Assembly (NCBI RefSeq): GCF_905220365.1
Contig: NC_061140.1
Coordinates: forward strand, 9,178,501-9,242,500
From: Vanessa cardui
Lineage: Eukaryota; Arthropoda; Insecta; Lepidoptera; Nymphalidae
DNA: 64,000 nt
Direction of reading: 5' to 3'
Part shown: positions 12,401 through 27,400 of the stretch, piece by piece
Layout: every line of letters begins with the position of its first letter
How positions within the stretch are numbered: the first letter of the stretch is position 1
Program-made: the position numbers and the translations under genes
The notes under the pieces: generated by a model
Seen by the model: only the letters and a program-made list of their open reading frames with translations
The model's database searches: none
What the model was told of the DNA's origin: nothing

Positions 12401-15400
12401 CCGCGCTTTTTCAAATAAATTTAACTTTGCAATTTTTTTTATCTTATTAAGAACTGTGAAAACTCCTTCCCACCCCCTTGTAAGAAACCATAAGATATGG
12501 TCGACCTCACTAAATCGTCTTGAGTAATTAATGAATGACTCCATATTTCTATAGTAACTAATTGTGTGATTTTGGTCACTCTCATGCCATTAATATATTT
12601 ATTATCTCAATGTTTAGATGGATCAGCGACCCATCCCACTGGATGGTGAACGATGAAGAAATCCCTATTATCTGCGGGAACCTGACTGGCGCCCGACACT
12701 GCCCTTCACAATACACTTGTTTGTGCGTCGGACCAAACCCTAACCACGGTTACACAAACTTCGACAATTTCCTCTGGTCTATGCTGACCACTTTTCAACT
12801 CATCACGCTGGATTATTGGGAGAATGTTTACAATATGGTAAGTCATATTTGCTTAAAAGTATTCTTTGAATGTAAAGTTTAACTCCAACATTGCAAGACA
12901 ATTATTACAAGATTTTCTTACAATTATTGATAAAGCATAAAAATAATTTGCACTTGATCAATATTCGTATATACATACACTCTAGCCCGAGCATTTGCGC
13001 AAATCTTTTTTGGAAGATTATGCACTCGAGGTGTTTAAAAATGGTTTAAAAAGTATTCTTATAAACTTAAATCGGTTCAAACATACAGCATATGGATGTA
13101 TATTATATTGAGAAAAACAACTAAATAATTTATATATACCCGTTTCCATAAATGAAAGTCTAGATATTTTAACAAAATAAAATTAATTACCGACGTGATT
13201 ACCAATATCGACCAGAATAAGATATAAAGATATAGATATATTTTGTTGTCTATGTTTAGTTTAACTATAAAAATCTCGAGATCACGTCAATCGTAGCTTT
13301 ACGGTATAACAACTACTCAACAACGGAAATCTCGAATGAATTTGATCAAAGGTGAAAATAAGACTAATACAAATCCTTAAAATCCTGCGTGATAAAGTAC
13401 AATACAAATAGAAATAAAAAAACACTATTCCTGCGATTATTTAGCAATTTGCGGCAAGCCGAGGCAATTATCAAGCGTCGTTGTTGATTCAATCCGTTTT
13501 GTATATGATAAAACTATACACACAGACACTCGCCTTACCATAACAAAGGCTTGTAACCGTGGAAGATAGCCCTGAACCCTTGGATTAAATTTAATTAAGG
13601 CAAAACACGCTACACTTGGAGCGAAATTTTCGTACAACATTGTGGATTAGGTTAAAACAAAGATAATTATGAAAAATTTCAATTTCCATCAAATGGGGTA
13701 CAGGTAATCAATGTTTCAGTTTTATATTGTGAAACGTTACAGGAAACTGATCATGAAATAATTCAAAAGTATAGTTTCATATTTTATTTTCTAGCTTTTG
13801 TTATTTGCTTAATAACTTCAACTATCGTGCGAATTATACTTGTGGTCTTTGTGTACCATATTTCTACCACCAAGTAGAAATCTTAAAATATTTTGTTTTG
13901 ATTTGAAAGATGATTGTCAGTGTAACTACCCGCACAAAGAACATAACATCCTAGTTCCTGTGGCGTATTGGATAAAAATCTTTTTTTACAGCGCCAATCT
14001 CTATAAAATTGTCTTTTTACAACACCAATGTCCTAGTAGTTGCCAGTTATCATTGAATGACTTATTCAGCCATCCGCTTACATTTAAACTAAATTAAAAA
14101 ACAGTCTAAAGGTTAGTTAAAGAAGAAGACTAAGCTTATTAGTAAACTTATATATGTAGATTAATTTTATTGACTGTCAAAAACTACCACTTCGCTCGGA
14201 AAGAGCCTGAGAACGGATCTTCTTTTTTTTTATTTAAATGCCCAACGTCATATTTTATACCCGTAAAACTATTTCAATAATGTTACTTAATTTACAAATC
14301 TAACCCACAGATTATCATATATATTAATACGTTTATTAATAAAAGGTTTAATAATAGATAAAATCCCTAACGTTTTTACCCATCAAACGCATATTATATT
14401 TATATAACAAACCCTTACAGTCTAAAGGGTCAAAAGCGGTTAACCGCTTCACACAGATAAACGAAAAAAGCTCGTCATTCTATGTTTTTTTACCACCTTT
14501 TCCTAATATTAGAAAATAGTACTAATTCAAATGGCATTTGTGTGTAATTTCTAGCTTAGATTATTTTCTTAATTTTCTCATCATCGTAATCATTCAATTT
14601 ATTTAAGTCCAAAATTTAGATTCATCTCTCGACTCTTTCTCTCTCTCTATCATGATTAGATCTCTAGAATTAAATTATTTTTTAGAAGGTCGTGCTTTTT
14701 CGAGTGTAAATTCGTTAGAAATTACTTAATAGTATTGATTGATTGATTTTTTTACTGAATCTTAGTAAAAACTCTTTTGTTAATTTGCGATTAGTATTGT
14801 CAGCCATGTTTTGTCAGTTATTTCCACCAAACTAAGCATTGTTACCAAGTTGAAATTCGAACTCTATGTAAACGCTAAAACTATAACTCCTATGTATTTC
14901 AAATAAAAAAATAATCTCGAAAATGATCACGATCTTGTAACATATATTTTGTACTGTCATTGTCTGAAGACCAATCTAACAGTCCAAAATCAAAATATAC
15001 TCTATACGAGTATGCTTTTATAAGCGTTAATAGTAATTTAACAAGATAATAGTCGATGTGAATTTACCCCTAGTTCGTAATGTAGATGTTGTCGGAACTT
15101 CAAGCAATCCATAGAGAGATTTGATAAGAGCGGGGCCCAGACTTGGTGACATGGGTCTCCTACTACTACATGAGATTTGAACCCGTCAATCTCGATAAGA
15201 TTATGTATCAATCAATTTAACTGATATAGTTTGAGTTATGATTATGTAATGATCTGATTTCGTGTAAAGTAATTGATAGTTTAATATTTAAAACCTTTTT
15301 TTGTATATGGCAATAATACAATTATTAGGTACTCTTTATAAGGATTATATATACACGTTAATTAATTATTTTTGGTTTCATGTTCATTTTGTAAATTCTG

Positions 15401-18400
15401 CATGACAATCAACAACAGTAATATAATTTAATGAAAATACCTATTCGTAGTTATACCTATTTGTTAATAGAATATTATATACCAAAACAGATTTTTATTT
15501 AGCTTTAACTTAAATTATCAAACGTATAAAAAAGTTGCACAATTGGAAAAATATATAAATATAATCATCGTATGTGTCATACATGTGCTCCGTACATTTA
15601 ACTAATTTACCCAACGGAGACAAACTGTAAAGGAATTATCATATTATAAAAATAAAATTTTTAGATGTGTTACGTTCATCCAATATCAAAAAGTTGATGG
15701 GCTTTCCAAGACTCAGTTCTTTTAATAAAATTAACTAAGTACAAAACTATTACTAGAAAATTATTTTGCAGAAAAATCAAATAACTTTTGGACGATCTCA
15801 CCGTTGACTTGAACCCTCGACCTCGGTCCTGCTAGCTTAATAAGCTAACCACCTAACCAATGTGGCAATCACCCCATTACGCCCAGCCCAGCTGCTGATA
15901 ATTGGTCTTCGCAAACTATACCGAAAACTTATGCAAAGTCAACTCCGCCCGACTTCCATAAATTTACTCAGCCATATAAGTAAAGTTCGAAATAAATTAA
16001 AATTCGACTTCCATTTTGTTTACTTTATAGATGTAAAAAGTAAATGTAACAGCCTGTAAATTACTCACTGATGGGTTAGACCTCCTCCTCCATTAAGGAA
16101 AGGGTTTGGAACATATTCCACCACGCTGTTCCAATGCGGGTTGGTGGAATGCACATGTAGGCGAATTTCGATGAAATTAGACACATGCAGGTTTGTTCAC
16201 GGTGTTTTCTTTTACCGCCGAGCACGAGATGAATTATAAACACTAATTAAGTATATATAAATAGTGGTGCATACCTGTGCTTGAACCCGAAATCATCGGT
16301 TAATATGCACGCGTTTTAACCACTATGCAATCTCAGCTCACTTTATAGATGAGATAAAGAATATTCCAGAGACACTCGAGCCGTCGTCATTACTGTGAAA
16401 ATATTTTTTGTCGATCATTTTCATGGTAAAGTGTTCTCATCTTTGCCGCATCTGACCACAATTATTATATTGTTTGTTTTTTAATTGAAGTACATTTAAT
16501 ATTATCGTAATTTTTATTGCATTTTAATAAATACCAATAAAATTAATTAATTTGTCATTTACCTGATGTAATCGTAAGGATACTCGAAAACGCGAAGACT
16601 TTCTTCGGGATGTTTTTATTAGTGTTTATACTCACAGTTGCTTCATAATATGTTTACTATAATATTTTGTATGATCATAATAGTGTGAGTAAATATTTCT
16701 GAAAGAAACGGTGACAATTATCGTATATGTATACTACGAAGAGGAAAGATAAATTAAGACTGAGTTTCAAAAATAAAAATTTAAACCTCATATCAAACTA
16801 AGATGTTATGTCCCTTGTGCCTGTAGTTACACTGGCTCACTCACCTTTCAAACCGGAACACAACAATACTGTAGAATAAGTGATGAGTGGGTGGTACCTA
16901 CCCAGACGGGCTTGCACAAAGCCTTACCACCATGTAAAACCACCACTAAGTACTGAGTTTCTATCTTGATATTTAATGTAACACTGTGACATGACATCAT
17001 TCAAAAGTGAAGTGAAGTGCAAAATAGTCTACTTGAATAAATAAATAATAAGCTGCATTTCGAAAAAAAAATCTCTTAAGACTCGCTCCTAGACAATTAC
17101 CTACGTTTAAAGTCTCAATTTATTATCAAAGGAATGTTGATTGAATCGATGCAGAAAAATCAGTTAAATGTACCATTACTAGACAATGGTCTCGTTCTGT
17201 TAAAGTTTGAATAAGCTGAGTTCATAGGGTACAAAGATTCAAATATATATGTAAGTATATATCGGTGTCTTTATTCCCCAATAACTTTTCAATGCCCCAA
17301 CAGATTTTCATGGATGGGGTATCGTTAGAATGCGTACATAATCCCAAGTGAATATAAATTCATTCTTTCGTTCGTACGTTCATTCATTGAGGTCAGTGTC
17401 GTTTTTATTTATTTAGATCAAAGTTATTGTCATGATATGTTCTTTTTTAATTAATTTATTAAATTAATCAATATTTATATTTTCAATGTAACTTAATTGT
17501 ATAAGGCACTTTAATCGGTGATAAAGAGTATATTTTTCGTCCAAAATGTGTAAATGTGAAAAGTTTTGATAAGTGTCTTACTTGTTTAAAGAACTAACAG
17601 GAAATTTTAGAAGAAATTCTAGAGCAAAGAGAAGTTTTCAGTTCTAAGTAACACATAACAAGCAGCGGGTACCTGTGTTTAACCAGCAGGTGTTTATCGG
17701 CTGATAATTTTTATCCGAAAAATTACTTTATCATTTTCCATATTTCAGAAAATTGACAAAACGTCAATTTAAATTTTCTGATAACTAGCGATTGAGAGTC
17801 AATCCCTAATCTTGTAAAATGTCAATTAAAAAGTTTAATGCCTTTTCAAAAATAAAGTATAAATAAATATTTTACAACTTCTCATACATTTCTCTGACCC
17901 ACTGTACATAAGTAGTTAAAGCACTTGTGTTATGTAAAATCAGAACGATGGGACCATAAACACCCAGACCCAAGACAAGACTAAAACTAATGAACTTTTT
18001 CTACATCGACTCGGCCGTGAATCGAACCCAAACCTTCGGAGTTGTGTATCCATGAAAACCAAATACACACTACTCGACTACAGAGGTCGTCAAAGTATAT
18101 TGTGTTTTATTCTTAATATTACGATTTAAGAAATTGTTGTTTCAAAATTACTCCCCATGTTCGATAAAGGCTTGATGTAGGTTAATTGGCGTCGTGTTTA
18201 ATATGAGGGTTTGGATTTGTTGAACGTAATCATTCAGAATTCCGGTTTCATGTTGTATAAGGCGATTAATTCACGTTCGTAATGTTTGATTAAGCCGATA
18301 CAAGTTATGAGTTACAGAGTTGGCACGGAATCAACACTTATGATAGGGCTTTGTGCAGCCACGTACCAATTGATGTCCTGACCAACTTCAGCTACGCCAT

Positions 18401-21400
18401 TGTCAAGCGAGAATAGCTGACTGTGTAGCTGGACATATTATAATTCTAACTGCAATTGTGTATTTGTTCTAAATTTTTTCATTCTTATAATTCGTTAAGT
18501 ACTTACCGAAATACATATGATAGTCGAGATGGCCCAGTGGTTAGAACGCGTGCACCTTAACCGATGATTGCGGGTTCAAATCCAGGCAAGCACCGCTGAT
18601 TCATGTGCTTAATTTGTCTTTATAATTCATCTCGTACTCAGCGGTGAAGGAAAACATCGTGAGGAAACCTGCATGTGACAAATTTCATAGAAATTCTGTT
18701 AATGTGTATTCCACCAACCCGCATTGGAAGAGCGTGGTGGAATATGTTCCAAACCTTCTCCTCAAAGGGAGAGGAGGCCTTTAGCCCAGCAGTGGGAATT
18801 TACAGGCCGTTGTTGTAGTTGTTGTTACCGAAATAGAATAGAATAGAAAACCTTATATTTCTCGCATAGATAAAAGTCAATTTTGATTTAAATTTAAATT
18901 ATAATATTATATAATAATGTGCATAAGTAATCTCGTTATGTGTGTAATGGTAATTGGATTGATAAATTACAAATATAAAACAAGATTTAAAAGTATAAGT
19001 TTGAAAGGTTCCATTAATTTATCATGCAGGCATGCAAGAACCCCTATTATGTGAGGGTGAAGGCCTCCTCCAGACTTTTCTATTTGTCTCTCTTTTTCAA
19101 TTGTCCTCCTCGTTTTATGAGCAATTTTATTATATCTTTATTCCAACGGATTATTGGTCGTCCTCCTTTTCAAAAACCGATAGGGCGCCGCGGTAAGGTC
19201 AAGCTAGAAGTGCAAAAGTCAACTCGCTATAAGGCCTGCCCAGCGTCATTTTAGCTTTTGTTAGAAATGAAGTGCATCTGTAACTTTACTCTTTTCGTGT
19301 ATGATATTGTGTAACATTTATTGTATTTTTAATTTATAATTACCTACTTCTAGACTCTGAGCTCCAATACAGCTTCTCACAGAACACATTAAATATTTCG
19401 AATTTGATGTCTTTTGGGGAAGAGCAGTCAAAATATTATTTTTTGGATTACGCACTCACTTGCATCATACGCTCTCCCAAAGGATTTTTGATGTTAATTA
19501 CTCATAATTAAAATATAACAAAGTTGCTACTTATATTTTTTTTAATTTTTAATCCTAATTCGATTAGGCTGTAACTCGATACCAAAAACGCAATAAAAAT
19601 ACTTAAAATTACTTGGAATTTAGCTTCTTTAATATTGTCGGAAAAATTAAAACTACTTATAATAGAAGTTATAACCATTCCCAACATATGCAGTAAATAA
19701 AGTTTTCATATGCTTTATCTACACTAACAATTCGTTTGGCAAATCCTTTTCATTTGCATTATACAACTTCAACTTTGTATAATTTTCATTTGCATATACA
19801 ACTGCTAGCTGTATATCTGCATAATCCGTACACGAGTCTGCACACATTTACCTGTCTTAAAATGCTTAAACGATATTTACCATATGTTTAAGCGATATAA
19901 AAAACGGGGATGTGTTTGTATTGTGTGTTTGTTTGGGTAAGATTTTTTCATAATTATTTTAGTCTAGTGGCTTGATTTAAGGATACAGATCCCGATGTCG
20001 TTGATTCATACCCTAGGTTAAGAAAGGGATTTTAAAAAAAAAAATCACTTACCCGGAGTTTCGGAATTGGTAATGTGTAACCTTTCATACCCAAAAGCAC
20101 TTATAGTCGTTGACCTTGCGTCTAGACCTACTGATCATGACGGTCTTAGCATTAAAAGTCACATCTTTATTCTTTTGTTATCTACATATATTACACAAAT
20201 ACGTAATTATTACAATGTGTTTAAATACTACTTCATACTATTGATGTTTTCCTGTACCATTGCCCTCGCGATGAATTATAAACACAAATTTGAAATTAAG
20301 ATAATGCATCGGTTGAGATTCACGTCTTCTAATCACCGAACCATCACGGCCCTTAAATTCTAATACATATTCTTACAATTGTTTCGTCTAAATCAGTTGT
20401 TACTTTTTGATGAAGTTATTTAATAAATATGAGACAGCATCACATACATTACTCTGATCCATTGGGATAAGTAGCGAAAGCATTTGTGTTATGGAGACAA
20501 CATAGAAAACAAATGATACATTTGTTAGGTTTTAATTCTGTAATCTGTGAATTCTTAATTCTATTATGTACCTTCGTATACGAGTATATATAGTTTTACC
20601 TTTAGTAAATTTGTGCAATTTAAATATATTAAGATATAAGGCAATGCCGCTTTGTTGGCGGGCGTTAACAACTGCAGTTTTAGACTATCGCGGTTATCAT
20701 TCACATCTTGTTAACGATGTAATATGGTGCTTTAATAAATAAATTATTACTTTTATTATATTATGTAAAAATATTAAATTGTAGCTAAGGGAAAATTATT
20801 TTTTAGTATCCATTTAACATATTATGTAAGAGCACGCACAGCGCTATCTTAGTAAGTAGCAGGAAAAAATCCCACTGAATTGAAATATTCTTATATATAT
20901 GTAAATTTGTGTACCCATAATAATTGTCAATTATATTCTACATATATGAAGATAATATCTAATGTAAAGTGCCGACCGAGACCCAAACTATGTGACAAGA
21001 TTACGTTATTTTGCGTTTGTTACATCGATTATTTTGAATAATCGAAACTACTAAAGCAATCATTTATAGTTGTCCATTCAACTTCGTACACATAAATTCC
21101 TGGAAAATTACCCCTCCCACTTGCCCTTAAAGTAGAAAATTTTCAATAATCCTTTTTTATTGACCCTATTTTTTCGAAAGGTTAAGTGAGGAGATCGTAT
21201 GATAAATCAATACATATACATATACTAGATTAATTAAGGCTTTACCAGCGCAAAATTTATAATACACAAACGTCCACGTTACCCTCTAAAAGGGATGTTT
21301 CTTAAAATTCATTCTTATCGATTTTCTAAACGCTATATCTATCTAAACGCTATTTTATTGGTAGAGCTTTGTGCAAACCCGTCTGGGTAGGTACCACCCA

Positions 21401-24400
21401 CTCACCAGTTATTCTACCGCCAAATAACAGTACTCAGTATTGTTCTGATCCGATTCGAAGGATGAGTGAGCTAGTATAACTACAGACACAAGGGACATAA
21501 GATCCCAAAGTTGGTGGCGCAGTGACGATGTAAGGAATAGTTAATATTTCTTACAGCGTCATTGTCTATGGGTGATGATGACCACGTACCATCAGGTGAC
21601 CCTTATGTTCACCGCCAACCTATTCCATGAAATAAAACAGTACAAGAATAAAACGAAACGAGAACAATTATTTAAATATTATTTAAATAATCAAGATAGA
21701 AACTCAGCAGTTAGTGGTGGTTTTACTTGGTGGTAGGGCTTTGTGCAAGCTTGTCTAGGTAGGTACCATCCACTCACCACTTATTCTACCGCAAAATAAC
21801 AGCACTCAGTATTGTTGTGTTCCGGTTTGAAGGGTGAGTGAGCCAGTGTAACTACAGGCACAAGAGACATAGCATCTTAGATCCGAAGGTGGGTGACGAT
21901 GTAAGAAATAGTTAATATATTTTACAGTGTCATTGTCTATGGGTGATGGTGACCACTTACCATCAGGTGGCCCATATGCTCGTCCGCCAACCTATACCAT
22001 AAAAAAAATAAAAAATAAATAAATAAGGAATGTACCTGACAAATTTCAATTTTATAGGTGTTATAGTTATCTGCTCTGAATGGCGCTGCATCTTCTAATA
22101 TAAATTTTAGTAGTTCTCGTAGTCTATTAATGTGTACATTTGTTCCAGGTGCTGTCATCTTGCGGGCCGATGTCTGTGTCGTTTTTCACGGTTGTGGTAT
22201 TTTTTGGATCCTTCTACCTCATTAACCTGATGTTGGCCGTCGTTGCGCTTAGCTATGAAGAGGAATCGCAAATCACTCAAGAGGTAATTAATCATTGTAT
22301 TAATTTTGTCGGTTTAACTAATAAATCTGCTTCAATTAAAAATGTAATTATGAAGCAGTACTTTGCTGTTTAAAATATAACATTTATTAAGTAAGTTTAT
22401 TATATTATAAAATTCTGATTGGAAAAATCATTCAAATTCCTTTAGTTGCCTAATTTAAAAAGACTTTCAAAGCACGCTTATTTGCGAAAGAATATTACAC
22501 ATTTAATGAGTTCTTGATTGATAGCACACTTTAGAAATGAAACGGTCGACAAAAACTGACTTTCGGCCGTTGAGTGTCTTTCACCGGTTCTTTTTAGGTC
22601 TGGGTATTTCCTTTGCAAAGCCGGTGCTAATGTTTAATTTGACAATCAATGGCTGATACTAAAAATGAGACTTACTAATATTTAAAAGTGACAACTGTGG
22701 ATCTTATATTGATACTTATATATTAGACTTAAATAACGTTATATAATTTTAATATAACCAGTGATTTATATTGCACGTCTCGAAACCTTTTTTTTTTCAA
22801 GTAAAAGGTTGTCTTTTGTTCCCCGACGTGTTATTGGTTTATCCGTAAGGGTTACTGAGATCAGAACGCAATAATTTTGTGAAAAAACCCCTGTCTTGTC
22901 TGGATTCCGGTAATAAGCCAGCTTTGACAAATCCCTGAAAAAATTGGAATAGGGTCATGATTTCATTTCTTCGTCCAAGATTTTTTATTGTGAAATATAT
23001 CATTTTGCATTACGGCTTTACATTCAATACTAATTACAGAAATGAACTTAATACAACGTTCTGTTTTGATTACAATAATTGTTTTAAATATAATATATGC
23101 TATTCTTTGCTAAATACTAATGAATAAAATTAGCGTGTCTTTAAATTTCGAAGTTACCAAATCCAAAACACCATTCGTATTGTTTTTGTTTCTTATTTCA
23201 ATCTGTTTGTCTGTAGTAATATCTTCAAAACGGTTTAACCAAGGAACAATTAAATGATTTGTTGGTCTAATTCTTTAAAACTAACTTATCAAAAGTTATA
23301 AGAATTTAATGTTCATATTTATTTATCGCTACTTGAGATACATAATAACAATCACAAAAATTTATTACCAGTTTTATTTTCAATATACAACATTCAATCA
23401 GCTGATTATCGTATTTCAAAACATACTTACAAATTAATTTAATATTTCTAATAAATTATTAAATTTATTAAGAATTCTGTAGGCAGTTAAGAATGCTTGT
23501 AAAACAAGGTTAGTCCAATTAAGTTGTTTGTAGTCCTTAGCGATGTGAAGGACGCAGGTTCGATACTTTGACATATTATAATCTTTACGCTTAACTGGAG
23601 AGGAAATTAGAGTGTATATTAGTAATCCCTTCAAAATTCCATTTCAAGTATCCTATTTTAAAAATAATTATACTTACAGAGAGATATTTTCTGTATTTTA
23701 TTTTTAATAGCTGTTGCTCTTCGTAGCAAATTTCGTCAAATTCGGTTCATTGGTTTGGCAGTTAAAGACAGACATATAGAGTTACTTTCACGCTTATAAT
23801 ATTGGTATATATAGAATAATTGAGAAAAATAATTTTCATATCAAATAATTATTTGCAAGATGTTATCAAAATTATCACAATCCAAATTTGAGATCATATA
23901 TTCAATTAGACGACCTCCATGGTCGAGTGGTGTGTACACCGGTTTTCATGGGTACGCCACTCTGAGGTCCCGGGTTCGATTCCCGGCCGAGTCGATGTAG
24001 ATTACCATTAGTTTTCTATGTTGTCTTGGGTCTGGGTGTTTGTGGTACCGTCGTTACTTCTGATTTCCATAACACAAGTACTTCAGCTACTTACATTGGG
24101 ATCAGAGTAATGTATGTGATGTTGTCTCATATATACCTATATATAATGTTCTTTAGATAAGACAAATAAGTGGAATTCTTGTTAAGATCATTTATATCTT
24201 CAGGAAAGGAAGAAAGACCTGAACGAGCATCGAGACGATTCGACATTCAGCTTCGATCCGACATCGTTAGCCGTGCGGACTCTCGCCAGGGACTCGAAGA
24301 AACGCATCGACGCTAGGAAAGGCCTGCTCTTGGCCTCATATTCCAGAAAGCGTACAAGAAGACGCAAGAGAGGCAAGAGCACCATACATCATACGAACAC

Positions 24401-27400
24401 AGTTGCTATTACAGAGAGGTAAACATATTATGTTGTCTTAAATTTTCGCGATTACACATTGAAATAAAACTAGCTATAACGGATTTGAATCGCGTATATT
24501 AATTATATTTAACATCCCGACGTTTCGAGCACTTTACAGCGTTCGTCCACCCGTGACCACGAATTCAAATCAGTTATAGCTAGTTTTATTTCAGGTAAAC
24601 ATATTATTAAAATACATTTTCAAATTTGACGTAAATTCAAATCGTTTATAAAAAAAAAAACATTGGTAAAAAAGGCATATTATTCGATACTAGATTTTAT
24701 AGATGATAAAAATGCGTGGAGTAATACCTGTTGACTTCCAAGCAGGATTTATTAATTTCAATAATTTTATTTAACTAACTTGACTGTATATTTTTTTTAA
24801 TTTTGAAAAAGAGTAACTACGGAGTTTCTTGCCGGTTCTTCTCGGTAGAATCTACTTTCCTAACAGGTGGTAGCTTCACTCAATTGTAAAATGACAATTC
24901 AAAAGTGCTTGTAAAGGCCTACTTAAATAAAGTTTATTTTGATTTTGTCGTAATTGTTCGATTCTATCTAACAGTTTAAGTTTGTAAATTAATAGTTTGG
25001 TATGCGGTTTATGTCAATCTTTCTTGTAATATAACAATTAGTAATATTAATGGTTGACATTTTCTTTAGTCATAATGAGTGTCTACGTCACGAAACGGAA
25101 TAACTATGTAAAATTTCTGGTAATGTTTCTGGTGATTCATGTGGAGTCAGTCAGTGATTTTTTTCGGCTTATACAAGCATATATACATATATATCTTGTA
25201 ATTTCCATAGTGTAATCATCAAACTAAAAATTTAACTGATTGAATTTTCCTGTACGTACTCATATCTATCTTTTTTTTTATATATTTTTTCAACTACATA
25301 ACGTCACAAAATAAATTCAATGAAATTGAATAGGTGTAATTAATTAAACTTCAAGTAAAATACAATAATCAAATTGAGCCGCAATTGAATATTTAAATTG
25401 CACGTCGGTAGCAACAGCGTTAAACATAAGTGACGGCTCGTATACTCAAATAAAAACATTCATTAAACGATGAAAAACGTCGTGAAACTTGTGTGGGATG
25501 AAAATCTTCCACATCATCCACTAATCACCATAAGACCCCTAAGGTAAACCAAACAAACCCAAAGAGGACAGCGGAACACTTATCTTTAGGCTTTTCTTTA
25601 CCTAACTGTGTTTGTTCTTTGATCGTCCTTCACAAAATTTAACTTTAAACTTACCTAAAAGTTTCTGAATTGTAAGTAATAGTCGTTTCATGGTTGATAT
25701 TGTTGTAGACACGTAAATTGCGAAGGAAGTTCGCTTCGAATAAAAACAAACCCATGGTTTTTGGTGCATTGCGGGTTAGCCTGAACAATTTATATGAAAA
25801 TATTTACGCGAACCGTGATGAATGCCATTTTTCGCGCCTTCATTGCATCAGTTTTATTTACCTTTATAAATATATGAACGACGATAAAACTACATCTACA
25901 TGAAATAATACAAATATTTCTACATTTATTTGTAATGTATGTTATTTTTGCGAGCATTCTTACAACCTTGAATCACGAAATTTGAACATTATATTTTGTT
26001 AATAATAATTAAAAATGTCAGTATACTTGATTTAATAATGAAACGTCGATGCTTACCATGCCCAGAATATATCATATGAAATTCTCTCCCATGCGATGTG
26101 GTGTATCAAACTCAAAACCTTTGCTTGTCAAAGTTCCTTGTAGGAAAGAGGGAAAGAAGGTATATTTGTTTAATGGGAGATTTACTTGGACATGTTTTGG
26201 AAACACGATAAGAATTTCGTTATCCAATAAAAAAGTGATTCGACAACTCTGACATCGATTTACTTTAAATTAAAGACCTTTCGGGGATAATACTATTGGT
26301 TGCAGGATAAAGCCGAATTTATACCGACCGTACAATTCTCAGACTCGACTATAAAGGTAATGGAGTATCGCCATTTCCGTTACGAACATTTTGTTCAATT
26401 GAATTTGGTAGAGCGCGTTTACTAAAGAGATCCGTATCGGGTTAATGCTAGTAAGTAGTTACTAATAAAATTTCGAAGCCGTTGTATGTATTCTTACTTT
26501 GGAAATTTTCTACAATCACTACATATTATAAAACAAAGTACCCAACGTTTGTCTGTCTGCATGTTCGCGATAAGCTCCAAAAGTACTGAACGGATTTTCA
26601 TGTGATTTTCAATAATAGACAGAAACATTTATAAGGAAGGTTGGAGTATAATGTATAATAGAGAATGGAGCATAATATATAATAGAGTCGAGATGGCCCA
26701 GTGGTTAGAACGCGTGCATCTTAACCGATGATTGCGGGTTCAAACCCAGGCAAGCACCGCTGATTTATGTGCTTAATTTGTCTTTATAATTCATCTCGTG
26801 CTCGGCGGTGAAGGAAAACATCGTGAGGAAACTTGCATGTGACAAATTTCATAGAAGTTCTGCCACATGTGTATTCTACCAACCCGCATTGGAACAGCGT
26901 GATGGAATATGTTCCAAACCCTCACCTTAATGGGAGAGGAGGCCTTTAGCCCAGCAGTGGGAATTTACAGGCTGTTGTTGTTGTTGTTGTTGTGTTGGAG
27001 TATATAATATATTAAGGGGTTTGTGTAAATGAAAGGCGGAAAAAGCCAACATTTTTTTTTAAATAAAAGGTAAACATATAAAAGTGTCCCGTACCCCGTA
27101 CACGCACGAAGCCAGGACGGGACGCTAGTATGTGCAAATATAAACTGATCGACTTACGCCCATTTACTATGCTTAAGAAACAATTTATCTTGCTTGGCTA
27201 TAGTGTTGTCTACGAGACGTGGGCTTACTTCTTACACATCAGAAGGCTACGAATAAAGTATTAAAATAGGGTAGTAGTATTTCAACAAAAAAATACTTGG
27301 TATAAATTAGCCATCTATACACATGTTACCGTAAGATTAAAATCTCTCTCGTCAGATTGTAAATTGTCGAAATATTGTGAACTGTCAAATATGATTGCAA

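Larger units (their letters stand above)
12838..22148 (+). other. 9.3 kb intron between NaCP60E exons 3 and 4, repeat-rich
   Basis: It separates the domain I pore loop from S6. It holds SINE family A copies (16034-16339, 18514-18824, remnant 20255-20355), family B (17885-18092, 20429-20508), family C (13838-14090, 16796-16978, 21359-21670, 21692-22028), a tRNA-like remnant (15785-15875) and a dead reverse-transcriptase end (19023-19230). No additional channel exon was found. Confidence 0.7.

Noticed and set aside
20067..20363. 98-residue open frame as a gene
   Set aside because: It contains SINE remnants (20255-20355) and has no motif; most likely chance.
23909..24000. Functional tRNA gene
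   Set aside because: A and B boxes are good, but the 3' half continues into a SINE body shared with 28706 and 38773 and no acceptor stem closes.
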